Assembly (NCBI RefSeq): GCF_000832305.1 | Contig: NZ_CP010537.1 | Coordinates: 2,604,001-2,668,000 of the forward strand | Length of the DNA stretch: 64,000 nt | Direction: 5' to 3' | DNA from: Cupriavidus basilensis | GTDB taxonomy: Bacteria > Pseudomonadota > Gammaproteobacteria > Burkholderiales > Burkholderiaceae | Part shown: positions 50,105 through 58,991 of the stretch, piece after piece | Numbering within the stretch: position 1 is the stretch's first letter | How the letters are laid out: every line of letters starts with the position of its first letter | The notes under the pieces: generated by a model | The model's input: only the letters and a program-made list of their open reading frames with translations | What the model was told of the DNA's origin: nothing | The model's database searches: none | Position numbers and translations under genes: made by a program

Positions 50105-52861
50105 ATGAACCTGATGAAAACGCTCTTCGTCGCCTTCCTGCGCACGCGCCGGGCGACCCACCACTTCCGCCGGCTGGCGATGTTCGAGTCGCTGGGCAAG
50201 CCGGGGCCGTCACGCACCGTGCCGGAGCAGTTGGCGCAATCGCTCAAGCGCGCCGCGCGAGAGGACGTGCCGGCCGTGCTGGTACGCATGCGCTCCCACG
50301 AGGACGGGCTGACCAGCGCCGAGACAGACGAAAAGCTCAAGCAGTTCGGCCCGAACGAAGTCGACCATGAAAAGCCGCTGCCGGCGTGGCTGCACCTGTG
50401 GCATTCGTACAGCAACCCGTTCAATCTGTTGCTGACACTTCTGGCGGCGATCTCCTACTTCACCGAGGACATGAAGGCAACGATCGTCATCGGCACCATG
50501 GTGACGCTGTCCACGCTGCTGCGCTTCGTGCAGGAGCGGCGCTCCAACCAGGCCGCCGAGAGCCTCAAGGCCATGGTCAGCACCACCGCCACGGTGATCC
50601 GGCGGGACCTATCGGCCGGCGTTGCCGCCTTCAGCGCGGAGTACTTCAACGTGCACGTGCATTCGCGCCCGCCGCACAAGATCGAAGTGCCTATCCGCAA
50701 GCTGGTGCCGGGAGACCTGGTCGCACTCTCGGCCGGCGACATGATTCCCGCCGACTGCCGCATCATCGCCGCCAAGGACCTGTTCATCAGCCAGGCGGCT
50801 ATGACCGGCGAATCGCTGCCCGTGGAGAAATTCGCCGAGCTGCGCGATCGCCACGACAGCCCGCTGGAGCTCTCCAACATCGCCTTCATGGGCACCAATG
50901 TGGTCTCGGGCGCCGCCACCGCCGTGGTGCTGGCCACCGGCAACCACACGTACTTCGGCACGCTGGCCGAGCGCGTCACCAGCACCGACCGCTCGGCCAC
51001 GGCCTTCCAGGCTGGCGTCAACCAGGTGAGCTGGCTGCTGATCCGCTTCGCGCTAGTGATGGCGCCGCTGGTGCTGCTGGTCAACGGATTTACCAAGGGC
51101 GACTGGACGCAGGCGTTCCTCTTTGCCTTGTCCGTCGCGGTAGGTCTCACGCCCGAGATGCTGCCGATGATCGTGACCTCCACGCTGGCCAAGGGCGCGG
51201 TGATGTTGTCGCGCCGCAAGGTCATCGTGAAGCGGCTCGACGCCATCCAGAATTTCGGCGCCATGGACGTGCTGTGCACGGACAAGACAGGCACGCTGAC
51301 GCAGGACAAGATCGTGCTGGAGCGCCACACCGATGTGCTGGGCCGCGTCAGCACCGACGTGCTCAAGCACGCTTACCTGAACAGCTACTACCAGACCGGC
51401 CTGAAGAACCTGCTCGACCGCGCGGTGCTCGATCACGTGGAGCTGCAAAGCGAGCTCAAGCTGACGCAGCACTACCGCAAGGTCGATGAGATCCCGTTCG
51501 ATTTCGAGCGGCGCCGCATGTCGGTGGTGGTGGCAGAGCGCGAGGATCACAACGAGCTGATCTGCAAAGGCGCGGTGGAGGAAATGCTGGGCATCTGCAC
51601 GCGCGTGCAGATCGATGGCGCGGCGCAAGCGCTGGACGCCGACATGCTGGCGCGCGTGCGCCAGGTGACGCACGACCTCAACGAGGAAGGCTTGCGCGTG
51701 GTCGCGGTGGCCATGAAGGAAACGCCCACCACGCAAACGCAGTACGGCGTGGCCGACGAATGCGAGCTGACGCTGGTCGGGTACATTGCTTTTCTCGATC
51801 CGCCCAAGGATTCCACGCTGCCCGCGCTCAAGGCGCTGGCCGAGCACGGCGTCACGGTGAAAGTGCTGACCGGCGACAACGAACTGGTCACCGCCAAGAT
51901 CTGCCGCGAAGTGGGCCTGCCCGTCACGCGCGTGCTGCTGGGGCCGGACATCGAGAAGATGGACGCCCCCACGCTGGCCCGTGCCGTGGAAGATCACAAC
52001 GTTTTCGCACGCCTGTCGCCGCTGCACAAGGAGCAACTGGTGCTGGCGCTGCGCGCCAACGACCACGTGGTTGGCTTCATGGGTGACGGCATCAACGATG
52101 CGCCCGCGCTGCGCGCGGCCGATATCGGCATCTCGGTGGACAGCGCGGTGGATATCGCCAAGGAAGCCGCCGACCTCATCCTGCTGGAAAAGAGCCTGAT
52201 GGTGCTGGAAGAAGGCGTGATCGAAGGCCGGCGCACCTTCAGCAATATGCTGAAGTACATCCGCATGACGGCCAGCTCCAACTTCGGCAACGTGTTCTCG
52301 GTGCTGGTGGCCAGCGCCTTCCTGCCCTTCCTGCCGATGCTGCCGCTGCAACTGCTGGTGCAGAACCTGCTGTACGACGTCTCGCAGATCGCGATTCCGT
52401 TTGATCGCGTGGACAAGGAACTGGTGGCGCGGCCGCTGCGCTGGAACCCGGGCGACATCGGCCGCTTCATGGTGGTCTTCGGCCCGATCAGCTCGATCTT
52501 CGACATCACGACCTATATGGTGATGTGGTACGTGTTCGCTGCCAACAGCGTAGAGGCGCAGGCGCTGTTCCAGTCCGGCTGGTTCGTGGTCGGGCTGCTC
52601 ACGCAAACGCTGATCGTGCACATGATCCGCACGCCCAAGCTGCCGTTCATCCAGAGCCGCGCGGCGTGGCCGCTGACGTTGGCCACGGTGGCCATCATGG
52701 CCGTGGGCATCTGGCTGCCAATGGGCCCGCTGGCGGCGTACTTCAAGCTGGCGGCGTTGCCGCCGGGCTATTTTCCCTGGATGATCGGCATCGTGCTGGG
52801 CTACGCCCTGCTGGTGACGGCGGTCAAGCGGTTCTATATCCGGCGCTTTGGCTGGCAATAA
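50105..52861 (+). CDS. mgtA: Magnesium-importing P-type ATPase MgtA/MgtB
   Basis: 918-aa P3B-type ATPase that imports Mg2+ under limitation. Phosphorylation site CTDKTGTLTQD (Asp at about residue 393), actuator loop MTGESLPVEK, hinge GDGINDAPALRAADIG, and about ten helices. The N-terminal helix MNLMKTLFVAFL and ATG at 50105 are chosen; the in-frame opening from 49838 runs through the leader peptide. Preceded by a 570-nt structured leader and followed by mgtC, the same pairing as the mgtCB locus of Salmonella. Confidence 0.96.
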   Translation: MNLMKTLFVAFLRTRRATHHFRRLAMFESLGKPGPSRTVPEQLAQSLKRAAREDVPAVLVRMRSHEDGLTSAETDEKLKQFGPNEVDHEKPLPAWLHLWHSYSNPFNLLLTLLAAISYFTEDMKATIVIGTMVTLSTLLRFVQERRSNQAAESLKAMVSTTATVIRRDLSAGVAAFSAEYFNVHVHSRPPHKIEVPIRKLVPGDLVALSAGDMIPADCRIIAAKDLFISQAAMTGESLPVEKFAELRDRHDSPLELSNIAFMGTNVVSGAATAVVLATGNHTYFGTLAERVTSTDRSATAFQAGVNQVSWLLIRFALVMAPLVLLVNGFTKGDWTQAFLFALSVAVGLTPEMLPMIVTSTLAKGAVMLSRRKVIVKRLDAIQNFGAMDVLCTDKTGTLTQDKIVLERHTDVLGRVSTDVLKHAYLNSYYQTGLKNLLDRAVLDHVELQSELKLTQHYRKVDEIPFDFERRRMSVVVAEREDHNELICKGAVEEMLGICTRVQIDGAAQALDADMLARVRQVTHDLNEEGLRVVAVAMKETPTTQTQYGVADECELTLVGYIAFLDPPKDSTLPALKALAEHGVTVKVLTGDNELVTAKICREVGLPVTRVLLGPDIEKMDAPTLARAVEDHNVFARLSPLHKEQLVLALRANDHVVGFMGDGINDAPALRAADIGISVDSAVDIAKEAADLILLEKSLMVLEEGVIEGRRTFSNMLKYIRMTASSNFGNVFSVLVASAFLPFLPMLPLQLLVQNLLYDVSQIAIPFDRVDKELVARPLRWNPGDIGRFMVVFGPISSIFDITTYMVMWYVFAANSVEAQALFQSGWFVVGLLTQTLIVHMIRTPKLPFIQSRAAWPLTLATVAIMAVGIWLPMGPLAAYFKLAALPPGYFPWMIGIVLGYALLVTAVKRFYIRRFGWQ

Positions 52862-52885
52862 GCGTTGGGCGGCGCCTGTCGCGAT

Positions 52886-52929
52886 ACTTGCGCGACACTT
52901 GCGCGACACTTGCGCGATACTTGCGCGAA
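52886..52929 (+). repeat. Four tandem 11-bp repeats between mgtA and mgtC
   Basis: ACTTGCGCGAC, ACTTGCGCGAC, ACTTGCGCGAT, ACTTGCGCGAA. The period of 11 bp puts each copy on the same face of the helix. It is flanked by GGCGCC on both sides (52871 and 52931 areas). No coding role seen. Confidence 0.8.
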
Positions 52930-53022
52930 AGGCGCCGCCGATGACATCGGCGTGACACCTGGCCGGCGTAAAAAGACGCAAGCGGTTCCATAACAATAAC
53001 TTTCAAGCCCGGGGAAACCACG

Positions 53023-53745
53023 ATGTCCCTCCAAGCCTTTCAAAACATCAACCTTGACTCGCTGCTCGACACCACCGTCAGCCTGACCACTGCCTTCGTC
53101 CTCGGCGCGGTGATCGGCTACGAGCGGCAGATCCGCCAGCGCACAGCCGGCCTGCGCACCAATGTGCTGGTGGCGGTAGGCGCCGCCATCTTCGTCGACA
53201 TGGCCAACCGCATGGCCGGGCACGACGGCGCGGTACGCGTGGTGGCCTACGTCGTCTCGGGCATCGGCTTTCTCGGTGCCGGCGTGATCATGCGGGAGGA
53301 AGGCAATGTGCGGGGGTTGAATACCGCGGCCACGCTATGGGGATCGGCGGCGATCGGCGCCAGTGCGGGGGCGGACCTGATTCTCGAGGCCGGGCTGGGC
53401 TGCCTGTTTGTGCTGGCGGCCAATACCCTGTTGCGGCCGGTGGTGAATCGCATCAACCAGCAGCCAATGGATACGACCACGGTGGAGGTGACCAACACGG
53501 TCTATGTGATTGCGCCGCGGTCCGCGCAGAAGCTGGCGTTGCGCTTGCTTGAAGATACGCTGGAGGCGGGAAACTACCCGACCCGGGACCTGGAGGTGCA
53601 TGCGTTCGGGGATAGCGATGTCGAGATTGAAGCGGTGCTCACGTCAACCTCGGTCGATGGGGATGTGCTGGATCGCTTGATGGCGGAGCTGGCGGAGTCG
53701 GAGCATATTCATCAGGCGTTTTGGAGTCCCAGTACGACGGATTGA
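53023..53745 (+). CDS. mgtC: MgtC/SapB family membrane protein
   Basis: 240-aa protein with four to five helices (SLTTAFVLGAVIGYERQIRQ, VLVAVGAAIFVDMA, VVAYVVSGIGFLGAGVIM, LILEAGLGCLFVLAAN) and a C-terminal ACT-like domain from about residue 150. GVIMREEGNVRGLNTAATLW is the MgtC signature. MgtC proteins modulate the F-ATPase and growth under low Mg2+. GGGGAAA precedes the ATG. 161 nt after mgtA on the same strand. Confidence 0.93.
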   Translation: MSLQAFQNINLDSLLDTTVSLTTAFVLGAVIGYERQIRQRTAGLRTNVLVAVGAAIFVDMANRMAGHDGAVRVVAYVVSGIGFLGAGVIMREEGNVRGLNTAATLWGSAAIGASAGADLILEAGLGCLFVLAANTLLRPVVNRINQQPMDTTTVEVTNTVYVIAPRSAQKLALRLLEDTLEAGNYPTRDLEVHAFGDSDVEIEAVLTSTSVDGDVLDRLMAELAESEHIHQAFWSPSTTD

Positions 53746-54296
53746 TTTTTGGATGGGATGGGTTGGGTTGATTGGCTGGCTGGCGTTCATGGCCGTTTTT
53801 GCTGCGGCGTTGGTTTTTGCATCCAAGCGCCATACGACATCGCCCTGCGGGGGCAGAGCAATCAGGCTGTTTGGCCTCGGTGGTTGCGTCGTACGGCCCG
53901 GCGTGTTGGCTGGCCTTGCCATGCCGACCTGTAGGTCATTTAAATAGAATGATCCAATGGGTACGTGGCGGTACCCCTGATCGCTTTGCGCGGTGAGCGT
54001 TCGGCCATCTGCCGTTCGCGGTGCGCAGCACCGCGATGCTGCCGGCCTTGGTGGTTTCGTGGTTTTGTCTCTAGCGGTGGCCGCCTGGCCATTTGATGCC
54101 CTGCCGTACCTGCGCGAGCGGCATCTTGCTATCAAGTCCCCTGGTTTCGTGGCGGGCGCCGTGGCCCGGGGGGATGTCGCACGGCCCTTGGGTGCAAAAA
54201 CCAACCCCGCCCCCAATACCCCCCAACCTCCTCCCCCCTTGACATCCCCCCCTCCCCCTCCTATCCTCCCACCTAAATTCCCTAAGTAAGATCAAC
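53746..54296. other. Non-coding region carrying an inverted-repeat element
   Basis: About 550 nt with no reliable gene; the open frames on the minus strand (for example 53644-54216) are low-complexity and arise from the repeats. A C-rich tract at 54220-54275 precedes the operon promoter. Confidence 0.5.
53809..54205. repeat. About 400-bp element with 43-bp imperfect terminal inverted repeats
   Basis: The left end (53809-53851) begins GTTGGTTTTTGCATCCAAG. The reverse complement of the right end (54164-54205) begins GTTGGTTTTTGCACCCAAG. The similarity continues with CGACATC in both. The centre holds small palindromes (GGGTAC/GTACCC, GGTCATT/AATGATCC at about 53935-53982). No transposase. Either a decayed mobile element or two REP-type repeats in opposite orientation. 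Confidence 0.55.
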
Positions 54297-54313
54297 GTTC
54301 TATTATACAGAAC
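54297..54313. promoter_or_regulatory. Candidate IclR operator at the Bug-CoA transferase-lyase operon
   Basis: GTTCTATTATACAGAAC: GTTCT and AGAAC in inverted order around a 7-bp AT-rich centre, which itself contains a -10-like TATTAT. It lies 49 bp before the receptor start. Nearly the same 17-mer lies upstream of the iclR gene at 59843-59859. Confidence 0.6.
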
Positions 54314-54361
54314 GCAAAAACCATCCGCCGGTGCCGTGCACCACCCCAATCCGGAGACACA

Positions 54362-55345
54362 ATGAAACGCTTCCCCTCGTCCATCCGCGCCCTGCTGCTG
54401 CTTGCAGTCCCCGCCGTGCTCGCCGCGAGCGCCATCCCCGCTGTCGCGGACACCTATCCGAGCCAGCCGGTGCGCCTGGTGGTTCCCTTCCCTCCGGCCG
54501 GCGGCACCGACGTCATGGCGCGCCTGGTGTTCAACAAGGTGGGCATGACCACCCACTGGAACGTGGTGGTGGAAAACCGCGCCGGCGCGGGCGGCAATAT
54601 CGGCATGGACGCAGTGGCCAAGGCTCGCCCCGATGGCTACACGCTCGGCATGGGCCAGACCGCCAACCTGGCGATCAATCCCACGCTGTACCCCAGGATG
54701 CCCTACGACGCGGTCAAGGACTTCACCCCGGTGGCGCTGGTTTCCGCGCAACCACTGGTGCTGATCGTGCGCAAGGACGCGCCATACAAGAACCTGGCCG
54801 ACCTGATCACCGCCGGCAAGGCCCGGCAGCTCTCGATGGCGTCGGCCGGCGCGGGCACCGTGGGCCACCTGACGGGCGAGATGTTCGCGCGCCGCACGGG
54901 CATCAAGATGCTGCATGTGCCGTACAAGGGCGCCTCGCCAGCGCTGACCGACCTGCTGGGCGGCCAGACCGACTTTTACTTCGCCACGCCGCCGATCGCG
55001 CTGCCGATGATCAAGGCCGGCAAACTGCGCGCACTCGGCGTGACCTCGGCCAAGCGCCTGCCGCTGCTGGCCGACGTGCCGACCGTGATCGAAGGCGGCT
55101 ATGCCGGCTTCCAGGCGGAGGACTGGAAGGCGCTGGTGGCGCCGGCGGGCACGCCGGCGGAGATCGTCAAGCGCGTCAACGAAGAGATCAACAAGGCCAT
55201 CGCCCAGCCCGATACCATCGCCAAGATGCGTGAGGAAGGCAGCGAGCCGCGCGGCGGCTCCCCGCAAGACCTGGCCGCGTTCATCAAGGCTGAAAACACC
55301 CGCTGGGGCACCCTCGTGCGCCAGTCCGGCGCCAAGGTAGAGTAA
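54362..55345 (+). CDS. Bug/TctC family periplasmic carboxylate receptor
   Basis: 327-aa receptor with a signal peptide (MKRFPSSIRALLLLAVPAVL, cleavage near AVA-DTYPSQP at residue 29) and the family motifs VRLVVPFPPAGGTDVMARL and VVVENRAGAGGNIGMDAVA. First gene of an operon with a CoA transferase and a citrate-synthase-like lyase, suggesting that its ligand is a citrate-like acid. No TctA/TctB follow; the orphan tctBA pair at 3.5-5.6 kb could in principle serve it. Confidence 0.92.
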   Translation: MKRFPSSIRALLLLAVPAVLAASAIPAVADTYPSQPVRLVVPFPPAGGTDVMARLVFNKVGMTTHWNVVVENRAGAGGNIGMDAVAKARPDGYTLGMGQTANLAINPTLYPRMPYDAVKDFTPVALVSAQPLVLIVRKDAPYKNLADLITAGKARQLSMASAGAGTVGHLTGEMFARRTGIKMLHVPYKGASPALTDLLGGQTDFYFATPPIALPMIKAGKLRALGVTSAKRLPLLADVPTVIEGGYAGFQAEDWKALVAPAGTPAEIVKRVNEEINKAIAQPDTIAKMREEGSEPRGGSPQDLAAFIKAENTRWGTLVRQSGAKVE

Positions 55346-55417
55346 CGCCTTCGCCGCCCGCTGCGGCCGGCTTCGCCACTGCGAAGCGCCGCGGCACCGA
55401 CACCTCAAAGCCTCGCC

Positions 55418-56617
55418 ATGCAAAAACCGCTACGCCATATCCGCGTCCTCGACCTCACCAACGTGCTGGCCGGGCCGTTCTGCTGCCACCAGCTCGCCCA
55501 TATGGGCGCCGAGGTCATCAAGGTGGAAACCCCCGGCACCGGCGACCTGGCCCGCCAGTTGGGCGCCGACGCCGAGCTCAACAGCCGGCTCATGGGCGTG
55601 TCCTTCCTGGCGCAGAACCCCGGGAAGCGCTCCATCACCATCAACCTCAAGCACGCGCGCGGCAAGGAAGTCTTCCGCAAGCTGGTGCAAAGCGCCGACG
55701 TCCTGGTGGAGAACTTCCGCCCCGGCGTGATGGACCGCCTGGGGCTGGGCTTCGAGGCGCTCAAGCAGATCCATCCCAAGCTGATCTATTGCGCCATTTC
55801 CGGCTTCGGGCAGGACGGACCGCTGTCGGACCTGCCGGCGTACGACCAGATCATCCAGGGGATGTCCGGGGTGATGAGCATCACTGGCGACCCGCAGACC
55901 GCGCCATACCGCGTGGGCTACCCGGTCTCCGACACCATCGGCGGCATCACCGCGGCCTTTGCCGTGGCCGCCGCGCTGGCGGATCACCAGCGCACCGAGG
56001 GCTACTTCATCGACGTCTCGATGCTGGAAGCCACCCTGGCCACCATGGGCTGGGTGGTGTCCAACTACCTGATCGCAGGCAAGACCCCGGCGCCGATGGG
56101 CAATGAAAACATGACGGCCAGCCCGTCGGGCGCCTTCCACACCGGCGAGGGCCTGATCAATATCGCCGCCAACAAGCAGGAGCAGTTCGAAGCGGTCTGC
56201 CGCGTGGTGGGCCGCCCGGAACTTGCCACCGATGCGCGCTTCGCGCAGCGCCAGGCGCGGCTGGCCAACCGGGCCGAACTCACGCGCGAGCTGGAGGCAG
56301 AGCTGGCGAAGCAATCCGCTGATACGTGGTGGAAATTGTTCAACGAGGCGGGCGTGCCGGCCGGCCCGGTCTACAGCGTGCCGCAAACGCTGGATCACCC
56401 GCAGGTGAGCGGGCGCGGCATGATCGGTGAGTTTGCCGAAGTGCCCGGCGTGGGCCGCGACATCCGGCTGGTGCGCACGGGCTTCAAGCTCAATGGCGAG
56501 GCGCCGTCGGTCGACACCCCGCCGCCGGAACTCGGCCAGCACACCCGTGAGATCCTTGCCCAGCTTGGCTACGGCGAGGTGGATATCGAAACCCTGCAAA
56601 AGGAGCGCGCGGTATGA
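55418..56617 (+). CDS. CaiB/BaiF (family III) CoA transferase
   Basis: 399-aa family III CoA transferase. N-terminal RVLDLTNVLAGPFCCHQLAH followed by MGAEVIKVE is standard. The catalytic Asp is likely in YDQIIQGMSGVMSITGDP (about residue 140, QG/D motif). The operon suggests it charges a citrate-type acid with CoA from succinyl-CoA or acetyl-CoA. Its last codon overlaps the next ATG (GTATGA, 4-nt overlap). Confidence 0.92.
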   Translation: MQKPLRHIRVLDLTNVLAGPFCCHQLAHMGAEVIKVETPGTGDLARQLGADAELNSRLMGVSFLAQNPGKRSITINLKHARGKEVFRKLVQSADVLVENFRPGVMDRLGLGFEALKQIHPKLIYCAISGFGQDGPLSDLPAYDQIIQGMSGVMSITGDPQTAPYRVGYPVSDTIGGITAAFAVAAALADHQRTEGYFIDVSMLEATLATMGWVVSNYLIAGKTPAPMGNENMTASPSGAFHTGEGLINIAANKQEQFEAVCRVVGRPELATDARFAQRQARLANRAELTRELEAELAKQSADTWWKLFNEAGVPAGPVYSVPQTLDHPQVSGRGMIGEFAEVPGVGRDIRLVRTGFKLNGEAPSVDTPPPELGQHTREILAQLGYGEVDIETLQKERAV

Positions 56618-57480
56618 GTGAAGCTACCAAGGCAAACACCGGCACCCATGACATCAACGAAGGCCAGCGTCTGTCCCAGGACTGGTGGCGCACCGAGATC
56701 ATCGACATGCAGCCCGGCGAGATCCGCTACCGCGGCTATCCCATCGAGCAACTGATCGGCCAGGTGTCGTTCGCGCAGATGATCTGGCTGATGCTGCGCG
56801 GCGACCTGCCGGCGCGCGGGCAAGGCGAGTTGCTGGACGCCGCGCTGATGTCGGCGGTGGACCACGGCCCGCAAGCGCCGAGCATCGCCATCGCCCGCAT
56901 GGCCGCCACCTGTGGCGTGGGCCTGAACAATGCGATGGCGTCCGCCGTCAACGTGCTGGGCGATGTGCACGGCGGCGCCGGCGAGCAGGCGGTGGAGCTG
57001 TACCAGGATGTGGCGCGCCGTATCGACGGCGGCGAAACCCAGCAAGCCGCGGTCAAAGCGGCCCTGGCGGATTACCGCGATAACCACGGCAAGTTCGTGT
57101 CCGGATTCGGCCACCGCTTCCATCCGCTGGACCCGCGCGCCCCGCGCCTGCTGGCGCTGGTGGACCAGGCCGCGGCCGCTGGCGTGGTCTCGGGCCGCTT
57201 CGCCACCATTGCACGCGCGGTGGAGGCCGAACTGGGCGCGGGCCGCAGCAAGCCGATTCCCATGAATATCGACGGCGCCACGGCCGTGATCTATGCGGAA
57301 CTGGGCTTTCCGGCGCCGCTGGCGCGCGGGCTGTTCTGTCTGTCGCGCTCGGTCGGGATCCTGGCGCATGCCTGGGAGCAAACGCAGCAAGGCGGCCGCA
57401 ACAAGGGCCCGATCCCGCGCCAGTACATCTGGACTTACGACGGCCACCCGCCCCGGGACGTGCCGCCGGCGCAGGACTGA
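56614..57480 (+). CDS. Citryl-CoA lyase-like protein (citrate synthase family)
   Basis: 288-aa protein of the citrate synthase fold but shorter than a true citrate synthase (about 380-430 aa), as in citryl-CoA lyases. Active-site type motifs: GDVHGGAGEQAVELY (His), SGFGHRFHPLDPRAPRL (His/Arg), and RSVGILAHAWEQ near the C-terminus. With the preceding CoA transferase it could split a citrate-like CoA ester into acetyl-CoA and an oxo-acid without ATP citrate lyase. Start overlaps the upstream gene by 4 nt. Confidence 0.85.
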   Translation: MSEATKANTGTHDINEGQRLSQDWWRTEIIDMQPGEIRYRGYPIEQLIGQVSFAQMIWLMLRGDLPARGQGELLDAALMSAVDHGPQAPSIAIARMAATCGVGLNNAMASAVNVLGDVHGGAGEQAVELYQDVARRIDGGETQQAAVKAALADYRDNHGKFVSGFGHRFHPLDPRAPRLLALVDQAAAAGVVSGRFATIARAVEAELGAGRSKPIPMNIDGATAVIYAELGFPAPLARGLFCLSRSVGILAHAWEQTQQGGRNKGPIPRQYIWTYDGHPPRDVPPAQD

Positions 57481-57542
57481 TCCGGCCTCAGGCAAAGCGC
57501 TGCCGGTCCTGGCGGCCCTGGCGGCCCTGGCGGCCTAACGGC

Positions 57543-58772
57543 CTAACGGCCAGGCACGTGGGCGGAGTCGCCCACGTCGCCGGGCACCGGGCGCGTTGAG
57601 GGCGCCATCCAGGACGCCAGCGCGTAACGGTCCCGGCCAAACTCCTTGGCCGCATAGAGCGCCCGGTCGGCCGCCGCGAACAAGGCGCGCCACAGCCCTT
57701 CCACCCCCGCCGCCCCGCCCCGCAGCTCAGCCACGCCGATGCTGACGCTGGCGAACGCCGCCGACTCGCCGGGCAGCGCAATGCCGCGCACCTTTTTCAG
57801 GATCCGGCTGGCCAGCGCGGTGGCCTGGCCTTCGTCGGTATGCGGGCAGAGGATGCAGAATTCCTCGCCACCGTAGCGCCCGGCCACATCGGAGGCACGC
57901 CGCGAATTGTCGATGGCCTCGGCGATCAGCTTGAGCACGGTGTCACCGGCATGGTGGCCATGCCGGTCGTTGACCTGCTTGAAATGGTCGATATCGATCA
58001 CCAGGCAGGACAAGGGCTGGCCGTGGCGCTCCCAGGCGGCCACCAGGCTGATGGCCGCCTTGTCGAGCGCGCCCCGGTTGAGCAGGCGCGTCAGCGCATC
58101 GAGCCTGGCGCCGTTTTCATTGGTGGCAATGACCTGCTCCATGGCCATGACCGTAAACCCGAACAAGGCCAGCAAGGTGCCCACCAGCGGCGCCACCAGC
58201 AAGATCCCGTTGGCACTGCTGGCATAGAACGGCCCCGAGGCCACGTTGCCTGCCAGCCCCGCGGCAAAGCCGGCCAAGTGCGTGGCAAGGTGGATCAGGC
58301 TGGCAATCACCACCAGGGGCGTGCCCACGCTGCGCCGGCCATCGTAGGCGTGCAGCAGGGTGACGACCGTCAACACGGCCACCAGGGCCAGGCTGCCGTA
58401 GCCGATCACATGCATGCGCGCCTGGCCGCCAGCCATGCCGGCTGCGCCAACCAGCGCCAGCGCGGCGAGCGTCACGCCCACCGCGAGCGTGCGATCCCAC
58501 GACGCCATGCCGTAATACACCCGCACCCCGCGGTAGATCAGCAGCCTGCCGGCGATAAAGGCAGCTGCCCCGCCCGCGCTGACGTAGACCAGCCTGGCCG
58601 AAGCGTTGGCCGCCAGCACCAGCCCGGCGACCGACACCAGCAGATGCCCGAGCGCCCACAGGCGCCCGGCCGCGCTGGGCCGCAAGGCGCCGAGCAGGCC
58701 CGCCGAAATGGCCAGCGTGCTGGCGTACACCACCACCATGACGACAACAATGGTTTGCTGGTCTAACTGCAC
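57543..58772 (-). CDS. Membrane-bound diguanylate cyclase (GGDEF)
   Basis: 409-aa protein with six predicted helices in the first 215 residues and a C-terminal GGDEF domain. Active site GGEEF at about residues 301-305, preceded by RASD, an RxxD inhibitory site at the standard 5-residue distance, so product inhibition by c-di-GMP is expected. Converges with the citryl-CoA lyase gene. Between the two stops lies a small GGCGGCCCT/GGCCTAAC repeat tract (57510-57552). Confidence 0.93.
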   Translation of the reverse strand: MQLDQQTIVVVMVVVYASTLAISAGLLGALRPSAAGRLWALGHLLVSVAGLVLAANASARLVYVSAGGAAAFIAGRLLIYRGVRVYYGMASWDRTLAVGVTLAALALVGAAGMAGGQARMHVIGYGSLALVAVLTVVTLLHAYDGRRSVGTPLVVIASLIHLATHLAGFAAGLAGNVASGPFYASSANGILLVAPLVGTLLALFGFTVMAMEQVIATNENGARLDALTRLLNRGALDKAAISLVAAWERHGQPLSCLVIDIDHFKQVNDRHGHHAGDTVLKLIAEAIDNSRRASDVAGRYGGEEFCILCPHTDEGQATALASRILKKVRGIALPGESAAFASVSIGVAELRGGAAGVEGLWRALFAAADRALYAAKEFGRDRYALASWMAPSTRPVPGDVGDSAHVPGR

Positions 58773-58991
58773 GGAATTCCTTTGAAGATACCGTGTTGCC
58801 GGTGACGTTGACAGGAGGCTTCAGAGGCCGGCCCGGTTGCGTGGTCAACTTCGCAAAGGCGCATGATATCGCCACGGACGCCGACAGGGCCACCCCCGAC
58901 AAGCCGGGCATCGGCCTGGCTGCCGGGCACGGCACAAGGAGCAAGGCGCAAGCACCACGCCCGGACCGGTTTTGCACCGATCTGGGGCGGA

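Noticed and set aside
53644..54216. 190-codon minus-strand frame in the mgtC downstream region
   Set aside because: It overlaps the end of mgtC and consists of repeat-derived low-complexity sequence.
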